Shown one piece after another: positions 8,397-16,682 of a stretch of DNA of 64,000 nt (position 1 is its first letter; each line of letters opens with the position of its first letter). The translations under genes and the position numbers were made by a program. The notes below the pieces were generated by a model. The model saw only the letters and a program-made list of their open reading frames with translations. It was not told the origin of the DNA and ran no database searches. The DNA is taken from the NCBI RefSeq assembly GCF_005818865.1, contig NZ_VBRY01000008.1, forward strand, positions 94,829-158,828, written 5' to 3'. This stretch comes from Mariprofundus erugo (GTDB lineage Bacteria; Pseudomonadota; Zetaproteobacteria; Mariprofundales; Mariprofundaceae).

Positions 8397-9130
8397 AGAT
8401 TGGAATCTTGATCACGGCCAGGTTGAAGTCGACCCGTTTGAAGGAAAAGGTGTTGAAACCGATTCTTGGCCGCCCGATGCTTCATTACATGGTAGAGCGC
8501 CTTCGTTTGGCACAAAGACCAAGCGAAATAGTTATCTGCACCTCAACAATAGGACAGGATGATCGACTATGTGAGTTTGCACAGGCTGAGGGGATCCGCT
8601 GCTTTCGAGGTGACCCGGATGATGTCCTGTTTAGAATGCTGTCTGCTGCAGAAGCTTTCGATGTGGATACGATTGTAAGTTGCACGGCAGATAATCCATT
8701 TGTTGATCCTGTGTACATTGACAAGCTGGTTGATTTTCATTTGGCAGGAGACTTTGATTTCTCAAGGATAGAGGGGCTGCCGTTTGGTACTTTTTCTTAT
8801 GCATTGAAACGAGATGCAATTAAGAAGGCGTGCGAGATCAAAGATGAGGTCGATACTGAGGTTTGGGGGGGGTATTTTACCCAAACAGGGCTGTTTAAGT
8901 GCGGGGTCTTAGAGGTTGTCGATAGTAATGTGAAGTGGCCTGAATTGAGGCTCACTGTAGATACTCAAGAAGATTTCGATATGATATCTGAGATATTTGC
9001 AAAGTTATATAATAGTAACAGTACATTTTCACTTGAGGAAATAGTCCAGCTCTGTCGAGATAATCCTGAATTGGTCGCATTGAACTCCAGTGTTAAACAG
9101 AAAGTTTCACTACCTATTAAATTAAAATAG
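8393..9130 (+). CDS. SpsF/NeuA-like cytidylyltransferase
   Basis: A 245-residue GT-A-type nucleotidyltransferase. The N-terminus MKIGILITARLKSTRLKEKVL is the R-x-x-S-x-R-L-K-x-K loop of cytidylyltransferases, and TADNPFVDPVYIDKLVDFHL with LRLTVDTQEDFDMISEIF are conserved in SpsF. No canonical NeuA/LegF occurs elsewhere in the window, so this protein is the best local candidate for making the CMP-activated nonulosonic acid, although it could serve only the second synthase. It is the last gene of the overlap-coupled series; the next gene follows after 13 nt. Confidence 0.8.
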   Translation: MKIGILITARLKSTRLKEKVLKPILGRPMLHYMVERLRLAQRPSEIVICTSTIGQDDRLCEFAQAEGIRCFRGDPDDVLFRMLSAAEAFDVDTIVSCTADNPFVDPVYIDKLVDFHLAGDFDFSRIEGLPFGTFSYALKRDAIKKACEIKDEVDTEVWGGYFTQTGLFKCGVLEVVDSNVKWPELRLTVDTQEDFDMISEIFAKLYNSNSTFSLEEIVQLCRDNPELVALNSSVKQKVSLPIKLK

Positions 9131-9143
9131 TATATAGCAAACT

Positions 9144-9827
9144 GTGCATAAGATTGTTTTATTGGGTGATTCTCTTGGGATGCCACGCCCGAGTGAAAAT
9201 GTTTTTTACGAGAATACATATCCGTATTTGCTTGCGAGAAAGGTTTCTGGATGTGATGTTATATCTAGATTTTCTAGAGCCAGAGATACAAGGCTGCAAT
9301 CTTCTGAACAACAGATTTGTGATGATATATTATGGCTTCAGCCTGATATGCTTGTGATGCATTTAGGGATAGTTGACTGCGCACCTAGGCTATTTAAACC
9401 AATAGAGAGGCGCATCATTTCAATTGTACCGCCATTTATGAGAAATGGAGTGATCCATTTTTTTTCGAAGAATCGAAGTTTTTTTACAAAACATCGAAAT
9501 ATTGTATATGTGGAAAAAGATGAATTTGCCCGTAACGTTTGGAGAGTGTGTCGTGCTGCTCAACAAACGGGCTCAAAAGTGATCATTCTTGGGATCATTA
9601 TGCCTCCGGTTTCAGTGCTTAATCGTTCTTATGGATTTGATGATAACGTCAATGAATATAATAAAATATTATTCAATGCATCAAAAGAATTTCAATTTGA
9701 GTTCGCGGACGTAAACAAGATCATTTCTAATGATTCAGATCTTTGCGATGATGGTATTCACTTGAATAAATATGGAAATGAATTGTTAGCAAGTTACCTG
9801 CTTGAGGTGATTCAAAATTGTTTTTGA
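9144..9827 (+). CDS. SGNH/GDSL-family hydrolase
   Basis: A 227-residue protein with block I LLGDSLGMP (nucleophile Ser), block III VMHLGIVDC and block V DGIHLN (Asp/His pair), the signature of SGNH esterases. Many O-antigen and capsule loci carry such proteins as sugar O-acetyl esterases or acetyltransferase partners; here acetyl editing of the nonulosonic acid is possible but inferred. No signal peptide is seen, so a cytoplasmic location is likely. The start is GTG at 9144, with no clear ribosome-binding site. From here the base composition becomes clearly AT-richer. Confidence 0.75.
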   Translation: MHKIVLLGDSLGMPRPSENVFYENTYPYLLARKVSGCDVISRFSRARDTRLQSSEQQICDDILWLQPDMLVMHLGIVDCAPRLFKPIERRIISIVPPFMRNGVIHFFSKNRSFFTKHRNIVYVEKDEFARNVWRVCRAAQQTGSKVIILGIIMPPVSVLNRSYGFDDNVNEYNKILFNASKEFQFEFADVNKIISNDSDLCDDGIHLNKYGNELLASYLLEVIQNCF

Positions 9828-9928
9828 AATATATTATTTTAAGAGCATTTGCGTAAAAATCTTTTGCGACTTTAGCATTTGGATCCGGCTTGTTTCTGTG
9901 TTCAATGGTTCAGAAAGGAAAGTATTTA

Positions 9929-11326
9929 ATGGGATTTAATTGTATTTTTCATGAATTTAGGACTCTAGAGGACAATCTTGGGCTATTTAACCTGAAAATT
10001 AAAGGTGTGAATGTTTGGGATTTAGTTCGTTTCCAGGTATTTGAAAAAATAATTCGAGAGAAGGGGGTTTTTGAATCGCGACCAGTTAAAGTTGTTAAAC
10101 ACGAGCATGGCAAAAGCCCTAAAGAAAAAATAAGACCAATTGAATGGTTGTTAAAAAGCCCTATTTTTCAAGGGAGGAAAGATTTCTATTTCTTTAGTGC
10201 TGCATCTTCATTTAGAAGAAATGGAGGTGATAACAAAGCATGGGATATTTATTTTGATCATTTAATTGACTCAATAGGGCCTGAGTCATGCCTTCTTATC
10301 GAAAGCCTTGATACTGCCGATTCCAATCCACATACAAAGAATGTGATGTATACAAACTTACTGGATGGCGTGATTAGACGGTTTGGGTGCAGTCTGTTTA
10401 GGGTTAAGTTTTCAGATTTTGAAGTGGAGTTGCTGGATGGTATTGATGCAGAAATTCAAAAAATGTTTTGTGTTAGAGCGAACTTTCCATCAATGGTCTC
10501 ATCCGCTATTTCATACCATTTGACGAATCTTTTTTTCTATAAAAAGTTGCTCTTAATTAAATCCCCAAAAGCTGTTTTTTTAATTTCCAGTTATGGACGA
10601 GAGTACTTAATTGATGCGTGTAGACAGTTATCTATCCCTGTAATTGAAATTCAGCATGGGGTGATTAGTCCTTTCCACTTGGGGTATAGCTATCCTGAAG
10701 GTGGAAAGAAAGTATTGTTTCCAGATTACTTTTTAACTATGGGAAAATACTGGGAAAAATCTATTAGATTTCCTATCGATGATGTGAATATCATCACTCT
10801 TGGAGCTCCGTATATTTCAAGTGAAATGCATGGGGTTAGAAAGGGTAAAAAAAATATACTGTTTGTTTCACAGTGGAGCGTTGGGACTAAGCTTTCGCTC
10901 TTTGCCATGGAGCTATCTTTAAGGCTTGGGAAGGAATACAATTTGTATTATAAACTTCACCCCTGTGAATATGATACTTGGCGAGATAGGTATCCATATC
11001 TTGAGCAGGCTAATATAAATGTAGTTCAAAATGATGATGTTTCACTAAGTGAATTGTTTTCAGAATGTGCTTTCCAGGTGGGTGTATATTCCACAGCAGT
11101 TTTTCAAGGTATCGCCATGGGGTGTAAGACTTACCTGGTTAATTTGCCCGGGGTAGAGCATATGAATGACCTAGTAAAAATTGGAATAGTTAAGCTTGTT
11201 GATCACCCGAGTCAGGTTGACTTTGATGCAGAGTTTAACAACGGAGTTGGTAGTGACTATTTCTTTGCTGAAAGTTGGGGTTTGAATATGGCGAATTTTA
11301 TAAGGCGACTTGGCTTGAATAACTAA
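9929..11326 (+). CDS. unrecognised GT-B-like surface polysaccharide protein
   Basis: About 465 residues; I do not recognise a named family. The middle contains VFLISSYGREYLIDACRQLSIPVIEIQHGVIS; the ...EIQHG element is typical of GT-B enzymes acting on capsule, Kdo or polysialic-type polymers. Later come NILFVSQWSVG, YNLYYKLHPCEYDTW (HP motif of sialyl/polysialyl- and CDP-glycerol-transferases) and VGVYSTAVFQGIAMGCKTYLVN, which looks like a donor-site loop. A soluble glycosyltransferase, perhaps for the nonulosonic acid made upstream, is plausible. ATG 9929 is preferred because AAAGGA lies about 10 nt upstream; an ATG at 9905 and a TTG at 9890 are in frame. Very AT-rich. Confidence 0.6.
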   Translation: MGFNCIFHEFRTLEDNLGLFNLKIKGVNVWDLVRFQVFEKIIREKGVFESRPVKVVKHEHGKSPKEKIRPIEWLLKSPIFQGRKDFYFFSAASSFRRNGGDNKAWDIYFDHLIDSIGPESCLLIESLDTADSNPHTKNVMYTNLLDGVIRRFGCSLFRVKFSDFEVELLDGIDAEIQKMFCVRANFPSMVSSAISYHLTNLFFYKKLLLIKSPKAVFLISSYGREYLIDACRQLSIPVIEIQHGVISPFHLGYSYPEGGKKVLFPDYFLTMGKYWEKSIRFPIDDVNIITLGAPYISSEMHGVRKGKKNILFVSQWSVGTKLSLFAMELSLRLGKEYNLYYKLHPCEYDTWRDRYPYLEQANINVVQNDDVSLSELFSECAFQVGVYSTAVFQGIAMGCKTYLVNLPGVEHMNDLVKIGIVKLVDHPSQVDFDAEFNNGVGSDYFFAESWGLNMANFIRRLGLNN

Positions 11327-11374
11327 ATTGATTTATTCTGTGCATTATGTGGTTATTGAACTTGGAAGAAAGAT

Positions 11375-12550
11375 ATGTTATCTATAAGAAGAGCATTTCC
11401 AAAATACCTGGATGAAAATATGCTTTCCTCTGTGGATGGCCGATCTTCTGCTGTATCCGGATATTATTTTAATAGAGGGGCTGCTGCGTTAAAATTTTTA
11501 CTGAAGTTCTTATCAAGAGATAAAAGTAGGCCAACTGTTTGTATGCAATCGTTTAACTGTACATCAGTAATGGATGCAGCTCTTCAGGCTTGTTGCAAGG
11601 TTGTCTTGAGTGATGTTAAACTGACTGATTTTTCGATTTCGTTTGAGTGGATAGCCAACAATCATGAATCTTTTGATATACTACTGCTTACTCACTATCA
11701 GGGAATAGTAAATGTAGAGCGTTCAGAAATTATTGAATTTTGCAAATGTCATGGCGTGTTGGTGATCGAAGATTTGGCTCATTGCGCAAAGGGTATAGTA
11801 GATGTTCAAGGTGATTTTGGTATATATTCATATGCATTTGATAAGCCATATACATGTATGGATGGAGGAGAAGTAGTAATCCATTCGAGACATGGGAATT
11901 TAATAGAATCTTTTTTAGATGCATATTCTAATGTTCCATTAGAAGAGATGTGCGATAACAATCTCGACTTAAGGCTATTGAGGTTTCTATTTCAATTTTC
12001 TGACGAGAATAATTATCTGGCTTATTACAATAACTTTTCAATGATCCGTAATTGCCTTTCGCTACATGTCCCTAGTTTGTTGCTAAAATCCAAGTTTTTT
12101 TTATCTATGATGTCGACTTTTCACGGTAAATTTAGAAAGAATGTGTCGTCTGACATCAGTATTAGAAGAATCAGGGAAAATAAAATTACTCTTATAGGTC
12201 TTCAAGAAAAGAATTGTGTTGATAATTTGTCGAAAAATGTGGCAAATATGGATATGGTGTACGCTGGATTATGCAAAAAATTTGGAGTTTCGTTAAGTTT
12301 TAAAGGGGTGCTCTGGAATCGCTATGTTATGATTGATGCGAGTGGTGAAATAAAGGATAGTCTAAGATTAGAGGGGGTTGAGGTTGGAAACTATAACTGG
12401 CCAATTCCGCTGCACCGGAAGTTCAAGATAAATTCTGTCGTTTCTGAAGGAGATTATGTGAACACTGATTATCTTAGTTCCAACATAGTAAATATTCCTT
12501 CTTGGTCGGAATATTTATCAGTACACATTATTGACTCTAAATCTTCATGA
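11375..12550 (+). CDS. DegT/DnrJ/EryC1/StrS-like aminotransferase (divergent)
   Basis: A 391-residue type-I PLP-fold protein. Recognisable points are MQSFNCTSVMDAALQAC (cofactor-side helix), LLTHYQGIVN, VLVIEDLAHCAKG (Asp to PLP nitrogen) and YSYAFDKPYTCMDGGEV, where the Lys is the expected aldimine residue. The rest is divergent, so it may act on an unusual nucleotide-keto-sugar or another carbonyl group. It lies in the AT-rich part of the glycan cluster, 48 nt after the preceding gene, with AGAAAGA before its ATG. An acyclic substrate cannot be ruled out. Confidence 0.65.
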   Translation: MLSIRRAFPKYLDENMLSSVDGRSSAVSGYYFNRGAAALKFLLKFLSRDKSRPTVCMQSFNCTSVMDAALQACCKVVLSDVKLTDFSISFEWIANNHESFDILLLTHYQGIVNVERSEIIEFCKCHGVLVIEDLAHCAKGIVDVQGDFGIYSYAFDKPYTCMDGGEVVIHSRHGNLIESFLDAYSNVPLEEMCDNNLDLRLLRFLFQFSDENNYLAYYNNFSMIRNCLSLHVPSLLLKSKFFLSMMSTFHGKFRKNVSSDISIRRIRENKITLIGLQEKNCVDNLSKNVANMDMVYAGLCKKFGVSLSFKGVLWNRYVMIDASGEIKDSLRLEGVEVGNYNWPIPLHRKFKINSVVSEGDYVNTDYLSSNIVNIPSWSEYLSVHIIDSKSS

Positions 12551-12713
12551 TTTAATTTTCGCCAAAGAAATAAGTTTCTCTGACGTATAGATATATGTCG
12601 ATAAGATTTTGAGATGGATCGGATTAGCTTTTATTTACTAATGCCATCCGTTGAAAGCCGTTCAATATATTATTTGTTGTTCCAATGAGGGTACCAATGG
12701 TCTGGGGAGTAAA

Positions 12714-13661
12714 TTGGAAACTGTTTCAGTAGTGATTCCAGCATATAAAGCAAGTGATTCTATAGAGAGAACGATATCTTCAGTGATCGGGCAACCATCA
12801 GTAAATACTGAAATCATAGTTGTCGAAGATGGTGTGTTTGATAATACACGAGAATTTCTTGAAAAATACGATTCAGTGAAGCTTATAACTAATGCTAGAA
12901 ATATGGGGGCTCCATACTCAAGAAACGTTGGCTTGGAAAATGTGTCAAATCAATATGTAATGTTTTTGGATGCTGATGATACCATTGAAGGTCCGTTGCT
13001 GAGAGGGTTGTGTCAGGCACTAAATCATAGTAGTGATTCGATTGCATTTGGCCCATGGTGTATATGCGATGTGGATGGCGTTAAGGGGGGGGTGGTAGCG
13101 CCATCTAGACACCGTTCCTCTTTGCAATGGATGGATTCTTGGTTAAAGGGGCAATATGTCCCGACCTGTTCAGTGCTCTGGAGGACATCAGTAGTTAGGA
13201 GTATTGGTGGATGGAATGAACAAATGTCGCGGAATCAAGATGGTGAGATAATGCTGCGTGCACTCATGGCTGGTGAAACGGTTGCAGTTAGTGACGAAGG
13301 TTGCGGTGTTTATTGGCAGCATCCAATTAATACCTCGAGAGTTTCGCAAAGTTCGGATTCTAATGCTTCTCTCTCTCAGAGGTTTGTTGTCGAACAGGTT
13401 GTCGAATGGTGTCGGCGTGAAGGTCTAGCTACTGAAGATATTTTTCCCGCATTGGCAGAATTCTGTTACTTCAATGCTAAGTACTTTTACCGGAAAGGCA
13501 TGTTGGATGAGGGAAAAGAATGGTTGAGTTCTGCTCGAAACTATGGGTTGAAGGGTCACCCTGGAACCATTGCCCATAGAGTGGTTGCCTCTCTTTTATC
13601 ACTAGAGACAAAAGAGCGGTTTGCACGATATTGCAGAGGTATAATTGATACTCTTAGGTGA
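12714..13661 (+). CDS. GT2 family glycosyltransferase
   Basis: A GT-A fold glycosyltransferase. ETVSVVIPAYKASDSIERTI at the N-terminus, EIIVVEDGVFDNT, the metal-binding FLDADDTIEG and GGWNEQMSRNQDGEIMLRAL (acceptor-side ED-like motif) are all seen. It would add one sugar to a lipid-linked repeat unit at the inner membrane face. The frame is open back to a TTG at 12651, but I prefer the TTG at 12714 because GGGGAG is 4 nt upstream and the protein then starts directly at the first beta strand. The C-terminal ~90 residues are helical without a known motif. Confidence 0.82.
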   Translation: METVSVVIPAYKASDSIERTISSVIGQPSVNTEIIVVEDGVFDNTREFLEKYDSVKLITNARNMGAPYSRNVGLENVSNQYVMFLDADDTIEGPLLRGLCQALNHSSDSIAFGPWCICDVDGVKGGVVAPSRHRSSLQWMDSWLKGQYVPTCSVLWRTSVVRSIGGWNEQMSRNQDGEIMLRALMAGETVAVSDEGCGVYWQHPINTSRVSQSSDSNASLSQRFVVEQVVEWCRREGLATEDIFPALAEFCYFNAKYFYRKGMLDEGKEWLSSARNYGLKGHPGTIAHRVVASLLSLETKERFARYCRGIIDTLR

Positions 13662-14794
13662 GTGTTGATTACGGAATAATGAAACTGCTTATTTGCATAT
13701 ATAAAGATGATGAGAGAGCCGGCGGTAGTGTTAGGGTTGCTGAGGTTTTGATCAGATCCATGCGTAAATCTGGTGTTGATGTACACTTGGCTGTTGCGTA
13801 TGGCGGCGGTGGGCGGTTGCAAAGGCTCGTGGGAAATAATTGCCATTTTCTGCATGCATCAGGCCCTAGAGATATTCCTGCTTGGTTTGCATATAGAAGT
13901 TTGGTGAGAATAATAAATCCAGATATTATTCACTATATAGATGATGTCGCTTGGATGATTTTGGGGGGGATAGGAATTACCCGAAAAAGAATTATGCACC
14001 AACATTTTCGACCGAATATTGGTGTTGATGGAGATAAGCGACTTAAACGTATTCGACTTCTGTGTGGTACAGCCGACAAGGTTGTAGCAATTTCACATGG
14101 TGCCGCTAAGCAGTTGATTGAAAAGTGCCAAGTCCGACCAGATAAGGTGGAAGTGGTGCACAATGCAGTCAATTTCGATTATTTGTGCCTGCCTCCCCCA
14201 ATGGCTTCAAGCGATAAATGTGTGTTGGGGATGGCTGTGAGAGTGGTTGAAGATAAAGGGGTCGAGGATGCGTTAAACCTTTTGGGGTTGCTTCCTCAAA
14301 GATATGAATTGGCGATTGCTGGAGATGGCCCGGCTCGAACAGCCTTGAGATTACGGGCTTTTGAATTGGGGGTTGGTGACAGGGTTCGGTGGCTAGGTTC
14401 TGTTGAAGATATTTCAGGATTTTATGCGAAAATTGATTTTTATTTGTTCATGTCTTGGTATGAGGGCTTTGGTCTGTCAGTTGCTGAGGCAATGGCTTGT
14501 GGAAAGCCAGTTGTCGGTTTGCTGGGGGATGGGGAGATATCTGAGGCAGAGTATCCCTTGGTAACAGTGGACAACTCGGTGCTTGTGGAAAGGTCTGAGC
14601 CAACAAGCTTTAGTCTTGAGCAAAGTTGGGAGGTTTTTGTGGCGCTTCGGGATGCAATTTTGCAGTTGGAGTCTGATGTAACTCAGCAAGAGAAGCAGGC
14701 AAAAGCTGCCTTTAACTGGGTTAATGAACGATTTTCTTCTGAGGTGTTTTCTCAAAAGATGTTAGAAGTGTATCGGCATGCCCTTTCCATTTAA
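13658..14794 (+). CDS. GT4 family glycosyltransferase
   Basis: A 378-residue GT-B retaining glycosyltransferase. The Gly-rich AGGSVRVAEVLIRSM near the start, HNAVNFDYL, LGMAVRVVEDKGVEDALNLL and the C-terminal donor site MSWYEGFGLSVAEAMACGKPVV (E-x7-E motif) mark the GT4 family. The GTG at 13658 overlaps the previous stop (GTGA); an ATG at 13679 (MKLLICIYKDDE) also fits the family start and cannot be excluded. It is part of the glycan assembly series. Confidence 0.82.
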   Translation: MSVDYGIMKLLICIYKDDERAGGSVRVAEVLIRSMRKSGVDVHLAVAYGGGGRLQRLVGNNCHFLHASGPRDIPAWFAYRSLVRIINPDIIHYIDDVAWMILGGIGITRKRIMHQHFRPNIGVDGDKRLKRIRLLCGTADKVVAISHGAAKQLIEKCQVRPDKVEVVHNAVNFDYLCLPPPMASSDKCVLGMAVRVVEDKGVEDALNLLGLLPQRYELAIAGDGPARTALRLRAFELGVGDRVRWLGSVEDISGFYAKIDFYLFMSWYEGFGLSVAEAMACGKPVVGLLGDGEISEAEYPLVTVDNSVLVERSEPTSFSLEQSWEVFVALRDAILQLESDVTQQEKQAKAAFNWVNERFSSEVFSQKMLEVYRHALSI

Positions 14795-14818
14795 TATTTA
14801 ATTGTAGCTGAGGTTGCT

Positions 14819-15364
14819 TTGAACACCTTTATATTACACCTGTACAACCTGATGTGTAACCTCTTGCCGGAAACACGTTGCTGGGGGCTGAAAAGAACGA
14901 TGCTGAGATGTGCCGGTGCTAACATCGGTAACAATGTGCGGATTGTTTCAAGTGCTTCTTATTTCTTGAGTGGCCCGCTTGAGGTTGGCGATGATACGTG
15001 GATTGGCCATTACGTTTCTATTGTGGGGGGAGATGCATTAGTTCGAATTGGCCATAGCTGCGACATCGCGCCCAAGGTGATGCTGGTTACTGGGTCGCAC
15101 GAAATCAATTATCAAGAATGCGGTCGAGTCGCGGGATATGGTTATTCTCTACCAATTATTATTGAAGATGAATCATGGGTTTGTGCAGGTTCTGTAATAT
15201 TAGGTGGCACAACCATAGGTAGACATTCCATAGTTGCGGCTGGATCGGTAGTGAAAGGAGAGTTTCCAGAGCGTAGCTTGATTGGAGGAAACCCTGCAAA
15301 AGTATTGCGTCAAATTACTGCTCTAAATGTGAAGAAAGCTCCGGCCGATTGTGAAGATAAATAA
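14819..15364 (+). CDS. hexapeptide-repeat acetyltransferase (WcaF/MaaA-like)
   Basis: A 181-residue left-handed beta-helix acyltransferase. The segments CAGANIGNNVRIVSSASYFLSGPLEVGDDTWIGHYVSI, the catalytic-His region VTGSHEIN and WVCAGSVILGGTTIGRHSIVAAGSVVKGEFPERSLIGGNPAK match trimeric CoA-dependent sugar O-acetyltransferases of O-antigen and colanic-acid loci. The start is TTG at 14819 with CTGAGG 6 nt upstream. Its end overlaps the polymerase gene by 14 nt. The acceptor sugar is unknown. Confidence 0.82.
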   Translation: MNTFILHLYNLMCNLLPETRCWGLKRTMLRCAGANIGNNVRIVSSASYFLSGPLEVGDDTWIGHYVSIVGGDALVRIGHSCDIAPKVMLVTGSHEINYQECGRVAGYGYSLPIIIEDESWVCAGSVILGGTTIGRHSIVAAGSVVKGEFPERSLIGGNPAKVLRQITALNVKKAPADCEDK

Positions 15365-16682
15365 AGATTCGATTACGTATGTTTTTCTGGCGGCCGTCAT
15401 CGCGATGCGAATAGCATCTCCAGTGACTGCCGACATGAGCTATTTACTGCTCGCTGGATTTGCATTGTTCGGTCCTGCACAAGCAATTCAAGCTTTGGCG
15501 TTGACTTGGTTTTTTTCGGTGCTTAATCCTGGAATAGCACCAGACTCATCGTTTGGCGCAATCGGGCGACTTGCAGTATTAGCGAGTGCAGTGGTATCGG
15601 TGTTTATTAGAAGTAGAAGTATTAATTCGTTCTCTAAGACTACTCTGTTTCTAAGCGTTTTTTTTATTGCCCACTCGTTGATCATCAGTCTTATTCCAGA
15701 TGTGTCTATCTTGAAGGTTGTGTCTTGGACTTTGTCCATTATGACATTGCTTACGGCGTGGTCTCTTCTCGATAATGATGAATGGGGTAAACTTTCACGT
15801 GAAATGTATAGGGGAATTCTTTCGTTGGTGTTGGCCAGTATTCCGCTGCTTGGGCATCCAATAGGTTATCTTAATAACGGAACTGGTTTTCAAGGTGTGC
15901 TTAATCAACCCCAAGCGTTTGGTATGACCGTGGCAATATTGGGAGCCCTATCTGGAGGGCAAATGTTTAGGCATTCACAACCTAGTTGGCTATCAATAGG
16001 ATTGTTTATGACCTGCCTGATTTTGGTTGTATTGTCAGAGGCTAGAACTGCGGGATTATCTCTCTTTCTTGGACTGGGTCTTGCCGCTTTAACTATAACT
16101 TTTTTGACTAGATGCTCATGGAGGTCGGTGTTGCCAGGAGTATTAAGCAAACGGTTTGTATTTACAGTGTTATCGAGTTTAATTGTTTCATTATTTATGG
16201 GCTCAGCTTTGGTTGACAGGATTGATTCATATTTGGTTAAACATGCACAAACTTCTGGTATTCTTGATGCATATAATACTTCCAGGGGTATGTTGATAGA
16301 TGCGATGTTGAGTAATATTGAAGAGAACCCCTTGGGAGGGATCGGATTTGGTATTGCATCGGAGCCATACTTTATGAGGGTCACAAGAGACCCCTTTTTT
16401 GACTTCCCCGTTAGTGCCCCAATTGAAAAAGGTGTTCTTCCTATTGCTGTTTTTGAAGAAGTGGGTTTGGTTGGATTCTTGTTTGTAACCGTGTGGATAA
16501 TAGCTCTTGTTAGAGTTGTTGCATGGGGAGGTGTTGTTGCTCTTGCTGCGAGTTATACGGCGCTAATTATGAATATGGGAGAAGCGGTACTGTTTTCTGC
16601 AGGTGGAATGGGGATGTTGTTACTTATTGTGTTAAGTTGGGCTGTCTCCAGTCAGAAGCACCTTAAAGGGCTGCGGGTTTGA
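15351..16682 (+). CDS. O-antigen ligase/polymerase family membrane protein (Wzy/WaaL-like)
   Basis: A 443-residue polytopic membrane protein with about ten hydrophobic helices. The loop containing LSEARTAGLSLFLGLGLAALTI and the long periplasmic segment IEENPLGGIGFGIASEPYF...EEVGLVGFLF are the usual landmarks of the O-antigen ligase (Wzy_C) superfamily. Such proteins polymerise repeat units or ligate glycan to lipid A core on the periplasmic side. Position inside the glycosyltransferase series favours a Wzy polymerase. The GTG start overlaps the acetyltransferase by 14 nt. Confidence 0.8.
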   Translation: MKINKDSITYVFLAAVIAMRIASPVTADMSYLLLAGFALFGPAQAIQALALTWFFSVLNPGIAPDSSFGAIGRLAVLASAVVSVFIRSRSINSFSKTTLFLSVFFIAHSLIISLIPDVSILKVVSWTLSIMTLLTAWSLLDNDEWGKLSREMYRGILSLVLASIPLLGHPIGYLNNGTGFQGVLNQPQAFGMTVAILGALSGGQMFRHSQPSWLSIGLFMTCLILVVLSEARTAGLSLFLGLGLAALTITFLTRCSWRSVLPGVLSKRFVFTVLSSLIVSLFMGSALVDRIDSYLVKHAQTSGILDAYNTSRGMLIDAMLSNIEENPLGGIGFGIASEPYFMRVTRDPFFDFPVSAPIEKGVLPIAVFEEVGLVGFLFVTVWIIALVRVVAWGGVVALAASYTALIMNMGEAVLFSAGGMGMLLLIVLSWAVSSQKHLKGLRV

